In this document: positions 35,716 through 45,339 of the stretch, in pieces
Numbering within the stretch: the first letter of the stretch is position 1
How the letters are laid out: each line of letters begins with the position of its first letter
Position numbers and translations under genes: made by a program
Origin: Sphingomonas sp. Root241
GTDB taxonomy: Bacteria; Pseudomonadota; Alphaproteobacteria; Sphingomonadales; Sphingomonadaceae
Length of the DNA stretch: 64,000 bases
Assembly (NCBI RefSeq): GCF_001428865.1
Contig: NZ_LMIV01000001.1
Span: 1,566,236-1,630,235 of the forward strand
Direction: 5' to 3'
Notes under the pieces: generated by a model
What the model was told of the DNA's origin: nothing
Databases searched by the model: none
What the model saw: the letters and a program-made list of their open reading frames with translations, nothing else

Positions 35716-36069
35716 TCAGTCCAGCCCCTCGAGCGCCTTCTCCACCCCGTCCATCGTGAAGGGCTTGGACAGGATCGGGCGACCGCGCCAGCTCTCGGGG
35801 ATGGTGTCGCCCGCCCCGCCGGTCGCGAGGATGAAGGGGATGTCGAGCTCGGCGAGTTTCGCCGCAACCGGCCAGCTCTGCTCGCCGCCGCGCAGATTGA
35901 CGTCGAGGATCGCCGCTTCGACTCCGCCCGCCTCGATCCGCGCCAGCGCGCTCGCGACATCGTCGGCGGTGCCGGCGACCTCGCGCTCGAGGGCGTCGAG
36001 GAAATCCTCGAGCATCATCGCGATCAAGGGTTCGTCTTCGACGATCAGGACACGGCGGGGGGCGGGCAT
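35716..36069 (-). CDS. Single-domain response regulator (PFxxATGG type)
   Basis: A 117-residue stand-alone receiver: acidic residues E11/D12, phospho-acceptor Asp56 (AAILDVNLRGGE) and Lys102 (SKPF). In place of the usual Thr/Ser switch region it has IPFILATGGAG (77-87), which resembles the PFxFATG motif of the alphaproteobacterial FATGUY group. These proteins work by protein contacts or as phosphate sinks. It lies 39 bases downstream of cckA on the same strand. Subclass assignment is from the motif alone. Confidence 0.8.
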   Translation of the reverse strand: MPAPRRVLIVEDEPLIAMMLEDFLDALEREVAGTADDVASALARIEAGGVEAAILDVNLRGGEQSWPVAAKLAELDIPFILATGGAGDTIPESWRGRPILSKPFTMDGVEKALEGLD

Positions 36070-36108
36070 ATCCGGCCCTTTGCAGGAAATATCGTCGCCG
36101 CCAAGAGA

Positions 36109-38490
36109 TTATTTCGCAGCGAGAACGTCGCGTGCCGCCTCGGCAAGCTGTTGAACCGAAAAGGGTTTGGGGAGGAAAGCGACATTGCCAAGGTCGATCG
36201 ACTTGCGCAATTGCTCCTCGGCATAGCCCGACATGAACAGGATCGGTAGGTCCGGATATTTGGCCCGGATGCGGCGCGCCATGGTGGGCCCGTCCATCGA
36301 GGGCATGACGACATCGCTGATCAGCAAATCGGGCTTCCCCATGCCTTCCAACGTCTCGAGCGCCACCTCGCCATTCTCGGCAACGACGACGGTATAGCCC
36401 TGGCGGGTGAGCGCGCGTTCGGCGACGGCGCGGACCATGTCCTCGTCCTCGACCAGCAGGATCGTGCCCGAACCCCATAGATCGATCTGGCGCGGCTTGA
36501 CCGGCGCCTTGGCAATCACAGCCTCGGGTGCGGAATGGACCGGCAGATAGACAGTGAATTCGGCGCCGCCGCCGGGGACGTTGTCGGCGAAGATGAAGCC
36601 GCCCGATTGCTTGATAATGCCATAGACGGTCGACAGGCCGAGCCCCGTCCCCTTCCCCACTTCCTTGGTGGTGAAAAACGGCTCCCAGATCTTGCCGAGG
36701 ATGTCGGGCGGGATGCCGGTCCCCGTATCGGTGATGCGCAGCGCGGTATAATCGCCGACCGGGAGGACATCGTCGTCCATCTGGCGGACTTCCGCGGCGG
36801 CGACGCTGGCGGTGGCAATGGTCAGCGTGCCGCCGCCATTGGGATTGGCGCTCAGCATCGCATCGCGGGCATTGACCGCAAGATTGACGACCACCTGCTC
36901 GAGCTGGCCCGGATCGGCGCGGACGGGCCCAAGGTTGCGCCCGTGCTTGACCTCGAGCCGGACGGTTTCGCCGAGCAGGCGCTTGAGCAGGTTCGAGACC
37001 TCGGAGATGACGTCGGGGAGCTGGAGGACCTGCGGTCGCAGGGTCTGCTGGCGCGAGAAGGCGAGCAATTGGCGGGTCAGCGAGGCGGCGCGGTTCGAAT
37101 TGGCGCGGATCTGCTGGATGTCGTCATAGTCGCTGTCGCCGGGCGAGTGGCGCATCAGCATCAGATCGCAATGCCCGATAATCGCGGTCAGGATGTTGTT
37201 GAAGTCGTGCGCGACGCCGCCGGCGAGCTGGCCGACCGCCTGCATCTTGGTGGCTTGCGCGATCTGGCGCTTGAGCTTGCCCTCCTCGCCCGAATCCTTG
37301 AGGCTGATCAGCACCGCGGCATCGCCGAGCCCACGTGCGCCCGCGATGGTGAGCGCGACCGGCTCCTCGGGCGCATCGACGAAGCGGACCGTCATCTCGG
37401 CGGACTGGGCGGCGCCGCCGGCGAAGCGGCGGACGGCATCGGCGAGCGCTGCCTTGTCCTCGCGCACCACGAGATCGATCGGGTAGAGCGGCGGCGCGGC
37501 GGGATTGATCCGCGCGGCGCGCACGAACGCGTCGTTCATGCTGACGAAGCGGCCGTCGCGGTCGACCAGAGCCAGCCCCGAGGGTAGCATCGCGATCAGC
37601 GAGCGGACATGCGCCGAGGCGCTCGCGCCGATCGCCGGCGACGGCAGGTTGAGATTCTCCTCGTCGAGCAAGGCGACGAGCATCGGCGAATCCTCGCCGT
37701 CGAGGAACGGGATCTGGAGGACGCGCAAAGGCGTACCGCCGAGCCCTTCGCGCTCGAAGCGGACGAGCCCCATCGAATCGGTGATCAGGAAGCGCGTGAA
37801 GTCGCGGCCCTCGGCGGGCGCGTCGGGCGAGCCCATCGCCCGTGCCTTGAATACGCGATTGGCGGAGCGGACGCGCCCCTCGGGGGTGACCATCACTGCC
37901 ATGATGCCCGCGGCGGCGAGCCGCTCGCCGGTATGGCCATGGATCAGCGCCTCGACCTGCGCCGCAAGATCGAGCGCCTGGATGCCGACGAAGCGCCAGA
38001 CCAGGGATTCGTCGCCGACGCGCGAGACGCGGGCGGAAACCGGCGCGCCGAACACCTGGACATTTTCGACGCGCGCCTCGCCGTCACGCCATGCGGCGCG
38101 GGCGGCGGCACCCAGATCGGCGATGGCGGCATCGCTGACCGGCAGGTTCGGCGGCGTCGGCCAGCCTGCGAACAATATCTCGTAACGGGCATTGGCGCAG
38201 ACCATCCGGCCGGCACGATCGGTGACCGCGAGCGCATCGTCGGAGGCCGCGGCCAGGCGCTGCGCGACTGCCCAGTCGACATGCGTCTCGGCGGCCTCTT
38301 CGCTGTGAAGGAGCCTGCGCGCGCCGAGAAGCACGCCGGCGGCGAGTATGCCCGCGGCCGCGAAGCCGAGCGCGACCGCGCGATCGTTGAGCGTCAACAG
38401 AATGAGCGCGGCGGCGACGAAGCCGGCGACCACCGACGCCATCAGCGGCAGGAATCTCCGGGAGTGCGCAGGATTGGGCAGCGTGGCCAT
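36109..38490 (-). CDS. cckA: Cell-cycle hybrid histidine kinase CckA
   Basis: A 793-residue hybrid kinase with two N-terminal transmembrane helices, PAS-like sensor regions, HisKA ([20 protein letters not shown]), HATPase ([40 protein letters not shown]) and a C-terminal receiver ([13 protein letters not shown]). CckA feeds phosphate through ChpT to CtrA and CpdR and sets cell-cycle timing. The ATG at 38490 gives [15 protein letters not shown]; an in-frame ATG at 38562 lies close to the repeat and is less likely. Confidence 0.9.
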   Translation of the reverse strand: MATLPNPAHSRRFLPLMASVVAGFVAAALILLTLNDRAVALGFAAAGILAAGVLLGARRLLHSEEAAETHVDWAVAQRLAAASDDALAVTDRAGRMVCANARYEILFAGWPTPPNLPVSDAAIADLGAAARAAWRDGEARVENVQVFGAPVSARVSRVGDESLVWRFVGIQALDLAAQVEALIHGHTGERLAAAGIMAVMVTPEGRVRSANRVFKARAMGSPDAPAEGRDFTRFLITDSMGLVRFEREGLGGTPLRVLQIPFLDGEDSPMLVALLDEENLNLPSPAIGASASAHVRSLIAMLPSGLALVDRDGRFVSMNDAFVRAARINPAAPPLYPIDLVVREDKAALADAVRRFAGGAAQSAEMTVRFVDAPEEPVALTIAGARGLGDAAVLISLKDSGEEGKLKRQIAQATKMQAVGQLAGGVAHDFNNILTAIIGHCDLMLMRHSPGDSDYDDIQQIRANSNRAASLTRQLLAFSRQQTLRPQVLQLPDVISEVSNLLKRLLGETVRLEVKHGRNLGPVRADPGQLEQVVVNLAVNARDAMLSANPNGGGTLTIATASVAAAEVRQMDDDVLPVGDYTALRITDTGTGIPPDILGKIWEPFFTTKEVGKGTGLGLSTVYGIIKQSGGFIFADNVPGGGAEFTVYLPVHSAPEAVIAKAPVKPRQIDLWGSGTILLVEDEDMVRAVAERALTRQGYTVVVAENGEVALETLEGMGKPDLLISDVVMPSMDGPTMARRIRAKYPDLPILFMSGYAEEQLRKSIDLGNVAFLPKPFSVQQLAEAARDVLAAK

Positions 38491-38545
38491 GGCGCTACCG
38501 ATGTTCGGTACGCAGGCGCGGGTCAAGCGCCAGTATCGGCAGCCC

Positions 38546-38573
38546 CTCCCCTCCCGTCGCAACGGGAGGGGAG
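38546..38573. repeat. Perfect 12-base hairpin, GGGAGGGG family
   Basis: CTCCCCTCCCGT-CGCA-ACGGGAGGGGAG forms a perfect stem between the M13 peptidase stop (38582) and the cckA start. It may terminate the peptidase transcript, but lacks a following T-run. Confidence 0.75.
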
Positions 38574-38581
38574 ACTGGCGA

Positions 38582-40672
38582 TTACCAGATCCGGACGCGC
38601 TGCTCGGGCGTCAGGAACAGCTTGTTGCCCGATGCCGGCGCGAAGGCCGAATACCAGGGATCGAGATTGCGCACGACCCAGGCGCGCTGCTGCGACGGGC
38701 TGTGCGGATCGGTGAGCAGGCGCTGGCGGAGATTGGCCTCGCGATAGTTGCGCCGCCAGACTTGCGCCCAGCCGAGATAGAAGCGCTGATCGCCTGACGT
38801 GCCGTCGAGCACCGGCGCGCCCTCGCCACCCAGCGAATGCTTGTAGGCATCATAAGCGACGGTGAGGCCGGCCAGATCGGCGACGTTCTCGCCGAGCGTG
38901 AGCGCGCCCTTCACGTGCATGTCCGGAAGCGGCTCATATTGATCATATTGCGCGACCAGTGCGTCGGTGCGCTTCTTGAACGCCGCGACGTCGGCCGGCG
39001 TCCACCAATCGGTAAGGCGGCCTTCGGCGTTATACTTGGCGCCCTGATCGTCGAAATGGTGGCTCAGCTCGTGGCCGATCACCGCGCCGATGCCGCCGTA
39101 ATTGATCGCCGGATCGGCGTTCGGATCGAAGAAGGGCGGCTGGAGGATAGCGGCCGGGAAGACGATCTCGACCATGCCGAAATTGGCATAGGCGTTCACT
39201 TCCATCGGAGTCATGCCCCATTCCCAGCGCCGGATCGGCTGGCCGAGCTTCGAGATCTGATCCTCATGCGCCCAATTGTTGGCGCGGACATTGTTGCCGT
39301 ACGCGTCGCCGGCGACGATCTGCAGGTTCGAATAATCGTGCCACTGATCGGGATAGCCGATCTTCGGGGTGAAAGCGGCGAGCTTGGCGTGTGCCTTCAC
39401 CTTGGTCTCGGGCGCCATCCAGTCGAGCTGATCGATGCGGCGATCCATCGCGGCGATGACGTTCTTGACCAGGTCATCGGCCGCCGCCTTGGTCGCGGGC
39501 GGGAAATATTTGGCGACATAGGCCTTGCTGACCTCGTCCGACACCGCGCCGGTGGTGAACTCGACCGCGCGCTTCCAGCGGACCTGCTGTTCGGGCGTGC
39601 CCGAGAGCGTAGTGCCGTAGAAAGCGAACTGCTCCTTGTCGAAGGCCGAGGGGAGCACGTCGGCGAAATTGTCGAGGCTGCGAACGAGGAGCTGGTCCTT
39701 GAGCACCGCGATCGGCGTCGCCTGGACGAGCTTCGCGATCCCGGTCACCGCGCTGGGCTGGGCGACGATCACGCTGGCGACCGGCGCACCGATGCCCGCG
39801 AAATAGCCCTTGAAGTCGAAGCCCGGCGCCTTCCGCGCGAGATCGGCGACCGCCATCATGTTGTAGGTCTTGTTCGCGTCGCGGCTCTCGATGCGCGTCC
39901 AGTGCGCCTGCGCGATCCCGGTCTCGAATGCGACGATCGCCTTGGCGCGGATCGCGGCATTGGGCTCGCCGGCGAGCGTCAGGACGTTGGTCAGGTGCTT
40001 CTCGTACGCGGCCTTGGTTTCGACGAGCTTGGCATCCTTCGACAGATAATAATCGCGATCGGGCATGCCGAGGCCGCCCTGCGACAGGTTGAGCGCATAG
40101 GCTTCGGGGTTCTTGTCGTCCTGGCCGACATAGCTGCCGAACAGGCCGCGCACGCCGTTGCGATCGGCCTGCGCATAGAGCGCGGCGAGGCCGGATTTGG
40201 CCTTCACGGCCTTGATCTGGTTGAGCCAGGGCTGGATCGGGGCGAGGCCCTTTGCGTCGATCGCGGCGGTATCGAGATAGGTCGCGTAGGTGATGCCGAT
40301 CTTCGAGTTCGGATCGTTCTTCGCAGCCTCGAGGATCTCCTGCGTGCGCTGCTTCGACAGGTCGTCGATGACGTTGAATGCGCCGTAATTCGACTTGTCC
40401 GCCGGGATTGGCGTGGTCCGCGCCCAAATGCCGTTGGCGAAACCGTAGAAATCGTCGCCCGGCGCGATCGACTTGTCCATGCCGGCTTCGTCGAAGCCGT
40501 AATTGCCGAGTTGCGGGCGCGGCGCGGTAGCCGGGGCGACGGGGCCTACGGAAGCCTGCGAGACGGTTTCAGTCTGGGCGGCGACCGCAGGCGGCGGGGT
40601 TTCGCCGCGCGTGCAGCCGGCGAGCAACGCGGGCGCAGCGAGGAAGGTGGTGGCGAGAAGCGAGAGACGCAT
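38582..40672 (-). CDS. M13-family zinc metallopeptidase, lipoprotein
   Basis: A 696-residue neprilysin-like endopeptidase. A lipobox (LLAGC) near residue 18 predicts membrane anchoring. The zinc site HELSHHFDDQG lies near residue 530 and the third ligand in GENVADLAGL follows about 60 residues later, with the C-terminal substrate-binding part complete. The ATG at 40672 gives MRLSLLATTFLAAPALLAGC. It is transcribed on its own between the DUF2062 gene and cckA. Confidence 0.92.
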   Translation of the reverse strand: MRLSLLATTFLAAPALLAGCTRGETPPPAVAAQTETVSQASVGPVAPATAPRPQLGNYGFDEAGMDKSIAPGDDFYGFANGIWARTTPIPADKSNYGAFNVIDDLSKQRTQEILEAAKNDPNSKIGITYATYLDTAAIDAKGLAPIQPWLNQIKAVKAKSGLAALYAQADRNGVRGLFGSYVGQDDKNPEAYALNLSQGGLGMPDRDYYLSKDAKLVETKAAYEKHLTNVLTLAGEPNAAIRAKAIVAFETGIAQAHWTRIESRDANKTYNMMAVADLARKAPGFDFKGYFAGIGAPVASVIVAQPSAVTGIAKLVQATPIAVLKDQLLVRSLDNFADVLPSAFDKEQFAFYGTTLSGTPEQQVRWKRAVEFTTGAVSDEVSKAYVAKYFPPATKAAADDLVKNVIAAMDRRIDQLDWMAPETKVKAHAKLAAFTPKIGYPDQWHDYSNLQIVAGDAYGNNVRANNWAHEDQISKLGQPIRRWEWGMTPMEVNAYANFGMVEIVFPAAILQPPFFDPNADPAINYGGIGAVIGHELSHHFDDQGAKYNAEGRLTDWWTPADVAAFKKRTDALVAQYDQYEPLPDMHVKGALTLGENVADLAGLTVAYDAYKHSLGGEGAPVLDGTSGDQRFYLGWAQVWRRNYREANLRQRLLTDPHSPSQQRAWVVRNLDPWYSAFAPASGNKLFLTPEQRVRIW

Positions 40673-40715
40673 GGAGGGCCCTTCGAAAAGAGAAAGGCGC
40701 TGTCTTAACCCTCTA

Positions 40716-41291
40716 CTACGCCGCGTCAATCTGCCGCGCTGCGCGCTCGGCCGACCGCCTGCGCCACTTGCGCGAAATCCACAGCCGCCAGCTCAGCGCA
40801 GTGACGAAATAGCCCAGCACGCCGCCCAGCACCGCGCAGATCGCCATGCCGACGGCAGTGGGCAAGCCGACATCCGCCGCGAGCCAATGCAGCCACCCGG
40901 TATCGACGACGGCGGTCTTCGCAGCCGTCGCCGCAGTCGTGCCGCCCAGATGCAGGACCCAGCCGCCGATCTTGTAATAGAGGACGAGCAGGAACGGCGT
41001 GGTGAGCGGGTTGGTGAAGAAGGTGGTCAGCGCGGCCGCGGGCACGTTCGCACGCAGCGGCAGTGCGAGCACCGCGGACGCCGGGATCTGGCCCATCGGG
41101 ATCAGGATGCCGGTGAACATGCCGAGCGCGACGCCGCGCGGCACCGAGCGCCGCGTCATCCGCCACAGCGACGAATGCAGGATGCGATGCGCGATCGGCT
41201 TCAGCCAGCGGTTCGACTCGAAGCTCTCGCGCGTCGGCAGGTTGCGATCGACCCAAGCGCGGAAGCGCGGGCCCAGCCCCCGCTCAACCAC
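40716..41291 (-). CDS. DUF2062 membrane protein
   Basis: A 191-residue protein of the DUF2062 family: a basic N-terminal part, then [40 protein letters not shown] and a final hydrophobic helix ([20 protein letters not shown]). Two to three membrane passes are likely. The GTG at 41291 overlaps the end of smpB by eight bases, so it is probably translated with it. Function unknown. Confidence 0.8.
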   Translation of the reverse strand: MVERGLGPRFRAWVDRNLPTRESFESNRWLKPIAHRILHSSLWRMTRRSVPRGVALGMFTGILIPMGQIPASAVLALPLRANVPAAALTTFFTNPLTTPFLLVLYYKIGGWVLHLGGTTAATAAKTAVVDTGWLHWLAADVGLPTAVGMAICAVLGGVLGYFVTALSWRLWISRKWRRRSAERAARQIDAA

Positions 41292-41763
41292 GATCGCGGA
41301 GGAGTCGGCCTTGCTCTCGCTTCCAGTCCCGTTCCTTGATCGAGTCACGCTTGTCATGCGTCTTCTTGCCCTTTGCCAGCGCGAGTTCGACCTTGGCACG
41401 CCCCCTTGCGTTGAAGAAGATCGAAAGCGGGACGAGCGTCATGCCCTCACGTGCGACGGCACCATGGAGCTTGTTTATTTCGCGCTCATGAAGGAGCAAT
41501 TTACGGGGCCGCTTGGGCTCGTGATTATAGCGGTTGCCGTGGCTGAATTCGGGGATGTTCGAATTGATCAGCCACACGCCGGTATCGTTGACCTCGGCAT
41601 AGGATTCGGCGATCGAGCCTTCGCCGAAACGCAGCGATTTCACTTCGGTGCCGGTGAGGGCGATGCCGGCTTCGTACACCGTATCGATGAAATAATCGTA
41701 CCGCGCGCGCCGGTTCTCGGCGACGGTCTTTACCTTTGCGGAATGGGCGTGCGGGCGAGCCAT
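41284..41763 (-). CDS. smpB: SsrA-binding protein SmpB
   Basis: Partner of tmRNA in rescuing stalled ribosomes. The 159-residue protein has the OB-fold core ([38 protein letters not shown]) and the basic C-terminal tail ([20 protein letters not shown]). No tmRNA gene was recognised in the window. The usual neighbour dapA lies further upstream, separated by a TonB receptor gene. Confidence 0.95.
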   Translation of the reverse strand: MARPHAHSAKVKTVAENRRARYDYFIDTVYEAGIALTGTEVKSLRFGEGSIAESYAEVNDTGVWLINSNIPEFSHGNRYNHEPKRPRKLLLHEREINKLHGAVAREGMTLVPLSIFFNARGRAKVELALAKGKKTHDKRDSIKERDWKREQGRLLRDRG

Positions 41764-41830
41764 GAGAGGGGCGCATGTAGGGGGCCGATGGGCTTAAGGG
41801 AAGCGCCCTCTGCGGCCGGAAATGCAAGAA

Positions 41831-41852
41831 GCCCGACAGCATGCTGCCGGGC
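41831..41852 (-). terminator. Hairpin after the TonB receptor gene
   Basis: GCCCGACAGCATGCTGCCGGGC forms a 10-base stem with one A-C mismatch. On the minus strand it follows the receptor stop by about 27 bases, and a T-rich stretch (TTCTTGCATTT) comes after it, as expected for a Rho-independent terminator. Confidence 0.6.
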
Positions 41853-41878
41853 CTCCCTTTCGATCTCGCGCGGGGCGA

Positions 41879-44191
41879 TCAGCGCATGCGGGTGCTGAAC
41901 GAGACGCCGATGATCCGCGGATCGTTGAACACCGCGGCCATATAGTTCTCAATCACGCCCTTGAGGTTCTTCTCGTTGGTGATGTTGCGCGCGAACGCCG
42001 CGATTTCCCATTCGCCACCGTTGCCTTCGTAGCCGATCTTCAGACCACCTTCGAAGTTGCCGTCGGACGTGAATTCCTTGGTGTCGTAGAGCACGAAGCT
42101 GGTGAAGCCCTGGAGGTTCCAGTCGGTCGAGACGAAGAATTTGCCGTCGTTCGCGGTCGGGATGTCATAGCGCGCGGCGATGTTGAGATTGTACTCCGGC
42201 GCATTGGGCAGGCGATTGCCGTCGATCCGGGCGAAGGTGCCGCGCCCGGCGATGGTCACCGTCGGGTCCTTGACGGTGCAGACCACGACTCCGCCGAGCA
42301 CGCAGACCTGCGCGAGCGCGTCCTTGTCGTCGATCTCGGTGTGCAGCCAGCTGCCGCCCAGCGAAAGCGCGAGATTATCGGCCGGATGCACGTCGAGCTC
42401 GGCCTCGACGCCGTACGCCTTGGCCTTGTCCGCGTTGAGCAGCACGCCGTTGCCGTTCACGTCATTGGCGTTCAGCTGGATGTCGTCGACCGTGTAATAG
42501 AAGCCGCTCAGATTGAACCGGACGCGGTTGTCGAGCAGCGTGCCCTTCACGCCGGCTTCCCACGACAGGATCGTCTCCGAATCCGCCGTGGTGAAGTCGG
42601 AATTGAACACCGCCGAACGGCCCTGGATGGTGGGTCCGCGGAAACCCTTGGCGACGCGGGCATAGAGGCTGGCATTGTCGCCGAGCTTGTAGAGCGCACT
42701 GACGTCCCAGCTTTCCTTGGTGTCCTCGAGCTCGACGAAGCGGCGGCCGGTATAGGTCACCGCGCCGGTTCCGGTGTCGGCGGTCTTGAGCAGGCGCGTC
42801 GACTTGCTGTCGTTGGTGATGCGCGCGCCGGCGGTGATCGTCAGGTTCGGGACGACTTCGTAGCTGGCCTGGCCGAACGCCGCCCAGCTGGTGTTGATGT
42901 TGTGCAGGCGCACCCAGTTATTGGGGTTGCGGCTGTTGGGGTTGGCCGGATCGAACGGCGCCGAGAGGAAATAGCGGCGCTGGTAGAAATCGGTGACGTC
43001 GCGCGAATCGAAATAATAGCCGCCGAACTGCCAGTTGAACTTGCCCGTGCCCGGGCTGGCGAGACGCAGCTCCTGGCTGAACTGGTCAAGATCGCGGACA
43101 TTGCCCTGCGACTGGCCGTAGAAGGGCGTGCCGGTGAACAAGGGCGCCGCACCGCCGTCGGTGTCGCCGCGGCTGTAACCCGAAGTCGTCTCCCAGGCGG
43201 AGATCGAGGTCAGCACCGCGCCGCCCAGATCGTAGCTCGCGCGAAGCGATGTGCCGTAGGTGTCGTATGCCTGGGGATTGTCCATCGCCTCGTCATAGGC
43301 GACGCGGTCGCGCGGTTCGTTCTCGACGCTGTTCGAACCCTTCACCAGCGCGCCGCGGTGGAAGAGCGTGGAGGTGCCCTTGTACCAGCGGCCATGGCCC
43401 GAGAGGTCGAAGGTCAGGCGATCGGTCGGGGTGAAGCGCAGTTGGAGGCGCAGGTTGCGGTCGTCGAAACCGCCCATCGCGTTGAAGCTGCCGCGGGTGC
43501 CGTCGAAGCTCGGGCCAGTATAGGTGTTGTCGACCCAGTCGTCGCGGTGCTGGTAGAGGCCGGAGACGCGGAACGACAGAATGTCGTCGACGATCGGGCC
43601 GCCGAAGCCGACATCGATGTTGCTGCTGCCATATTCGCCGACCGAGAGCGCGGCGCGGCCCTGGAAGGTGTCGCTCGGGCGGATCGTGTCGAACTTGACG
43701 ATGCCGGCGGTGGTGTTGCGGCCGAACAGCGAGCCTTGAGGCCCACGCAGCACTTCGATGCGGTCGAGGTCATAAACCGGGTTCGACTTGAGCACGACAT
43801 GCTCGAGCACGACATCGTCCTGGATGATCGACACCGGCTGCGAGGCGCCGAGGTAGAAGTCGATATTGCCGAGGCCGCGGATGTAGAAGCGTGGGAAGAT
43901 GCGGCCCGTGGTGGTCTCGGCATAAAGGCCGGGAACGCGGCCGGCGAGCGCAAGCGTGTCGTCACCCGCCGCCTGGAAGTCGCGGAGCGAATCGCCCTGC
44001 ACTACTGCTACCGAAACCGGCACGTCGACCAGCCGCTCCTCACGGCGCTGCGCGGTGACGACGATGTCACCATTGTCGGCCTGCGCCTCAGGCGCGGTTG
44101 CGGTTTCCTGCGCGAAGGCAGTGCCGGCGTAGAGCCAGGCGGCAATGGCGGCGCTCGAACGAAGCGCGCGGCGGGCAGATACGAATTTCAT
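41879..44191 (-). CDS. TonB-dependent outer-membrane receptor
   Basis: A 770-residue receptor. A signal peptide ends at GTAFAQ; then come the TonB-box-like DIVVTAQRREERL, the plug domain (PVSVAVVQGDSLRDFQAAG, RIEVLRGPQGSLFGRNTTAG), and a 22-strand-type barrel ending in an aromatic-Arg terminus (GVSFSTRMR). The substrate is not indicated: no transporter or regulator sits beside it. The ATG at 44191 gives MKFVSARRALRSS. It lies between dapA and smpB, which are normally adjacent. Confidence 0.9.
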   Translation of the reverse strand: MKFVSARRALRSSAAIAAWLYAGTAFAQETATAPEAQADNGDIVVTAQRREERLVDVPVSVAVVQGDSLRDFQAAGDDTLALAGRVPGLYAETTTGRIFPRFYIRGLGNIDFYLGASQPVSIIQDDVVLEHVVLKSNPVYDLDRIEVLRGPQGSLFGRNTTAGIVKFDTIRPSDTFQGRAALSVGEYGSSNIDVGFGGPIVDDILSFRVSGLYQHRDDWVDNTYTGPSFDGTRGSFNAMGGFDDRNLRLQLRFTPTDRLTFDLSGHGRWYKGTSTLFHRGALVKGSNSVENEPRDRVAYDEAMDNPQAYDTYGTSLRASYDLGGAVLTSISAWETTSGYSRGDTDGGAAPLFTGTPFYGQSQGNVRDLDQFSQELRLASPGTGKFNWQFGGYYFDSRDVTDFYQRRYFLSAPFDPANPNSRNPNNWVRLHNINTSWAAFGQASYEVVPNLTITAGARITNDSKSTRLLKTADTGTGAVTYTGRRFVELEDTKESWDVSALYKLGDNASLYARVAKGFRGPTIQGRSAVFNSDFTTADSETILSWEAGVKGTLLDNRVRFNLSGFYYTVDDIQLNANDVNGNGVLLNADKAKAYGVEAELDVHPADNLALSLGGSWLHTEIDDKDALAQVCVLGGVVVCTVKDPTVTIAGRGTFARIDGNRLPNAPEYNLNIAARYDIPTANDGKFFVSTDWNLQGFTSFVLYDTKEFTSDGNFEGGLKIGYEGNGGEWEIAAFARNITNEKNLKGVIENYMAAVFNDPRIIGVSFSTRMR

Positions 44192-44398
44192 CGGTTCCCC
44201 AATCTTCTTTTCTTGGTTTCGCGGACGCACGCAGCCATCGCCCCGCACGCATGGTGCGCGGGACGGCTGGTGTTCGCGAAAGGGCTTGTTCCCTGAGCGG
44301 GCGGCTAGGCGTGGATTGTGATCGGATTGTGACAGCCAGGCGCGGCTTGCCGCATCGCAAGGTGCATAGTTTGCAAGTGAAGTCCGGAAAGAGCCCGG

Positions 44399-45280
44399 TC
44401 AGATCAGTCCAGCATGCGCCAGCGCGGCGTCGACCGCGACACGGCTCGCTTCGGAAGCCTCGGTCATCGGGAGGCGGATCTCGCCCGGGAAACCGGGGCG
44501 GACCTTACCGAGCGCATATTTGACCGGGCCCGGCGAGGCATCGGTGAACATCGCGATATGGAGCGGATAGAGCCGATCGTGGAATTCGAGCGCGCGGGCA
44601 TTGTCGCCGGCGGCCCAGGCAGCCTGAAAGTCGGCACAGAGCCGCGGCGCGACATTGGCAGTGACCGAGATGCAGCCCGTGCCCCCCATCGCGTTGAAAG
44701 CCAGCGCAGTCTCGTCATTGCCCGAGAGCTGGATGAAGCCGGCGCCGCAGCCGGCGCGCTGCTCGGAGACACGGCCGAGCTGGCCAGTGGCATCCTTGAC
44801 TCCGATGAAACGTTCCGGGAACCCCCGGGCGATCCGCGCCATCGTCGCCGGCTGGATGTCGGTCACCGTGCGGCCAGGGACGTTGTAGAGCACGATCGGC
44901 AGGTCGGTCGCTTGCGCCACCGCCTCGAAATGGCGGAAAATGCCTTCCTGGCTCGGGCGGTTATAATAAGGCGGCACCATCAGCACTGCGTCGGCGCCCG
45001 AAGCCCTGGCGGCGTGGACGTTGGCGATCGCCACCCGCGTATCGTTCGAGCCGGCCCCGGCGAGCACGGGCACCCTGCCCTTCGCCTGATCGGCGCAGAC
45101 GCGCACGACTTCGAAATGCTCGTCCTTGGTCAGCGTCGCAGCTTCGCCGGTGGTGCCGCACGGGACCAGGGCCGCCGAACCTTCGGCAATCTGCCATTCA
45201 ACAAGATCGCGGTAATCTTGCTCGGCAAAGGCGCCGTTACGGAACGGCGTGACCAGTGCGGGAATCGACCCGGAGAACAT
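44399..45280 (-). CDS. dapA: 4-hydroxy-tetrahydrodipicolinate synthase
   Basis: First step of the diaminopimelate-lysine branch: condenses pyruvate with aspartate semialdehyde. The 293-residue enzyme has Schiff-base Lys162 (GVKDATG), Tyr132 (LYNVPGRT) and Thr43-Thr44 (CGTTGEA). It is divergent from the lytic transglycosylase gene with a 59-base gap, so both promoters must be packed there. Confidence 0.95.
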   Translation of the reverse strand: MFSGSIPALVTPFRNGAFAEQDYRDLVEWQIAEGSAALVPCGTTGEAATLTKDEHFEVVRVCADQAKGRVPVLAGAGSNDTRVAIANVHAARASGADAVLMVPPYYNRPSQEGIFRHFEAVAQATDLPIVLYNVPGRTVTDIQPATMARIARGFPERFIGVKDATGQLGRVSEQRAGCGAGFIQLSGNDETALAFNAMGGTGCISVTANVAPRLCADFQAAWAAGDNARALEFHDRLYPLHIAMFTDASPGPVKYALGKVRPGFPGEIRLPMTEASEASRVAVDAALAHAGLI

Positions 45281-45339
45281 GGCGTGAAAATCTTTCTTAA
45301 GTCCCGAGATCGGGACTGGCAGATAGTCGGCGATTCCGT

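Noticed and set aside
38837..40708. A 623-codon open frame on the plus strand opposite the M13 peptidase
   Set aside because: Antisense shadow of a real gene with intact HExxH and lipobox on the other strand.
41822..44296. An 824-codon open frame on the plus strand opposite the TonB receptor gene
   Set aside because: It is the mirror of a high-GC coding region; the translation is low in hydrophobic order, rich in Arg, Ala, Glu and His, and has no domain. The minus strand has a full receptor.
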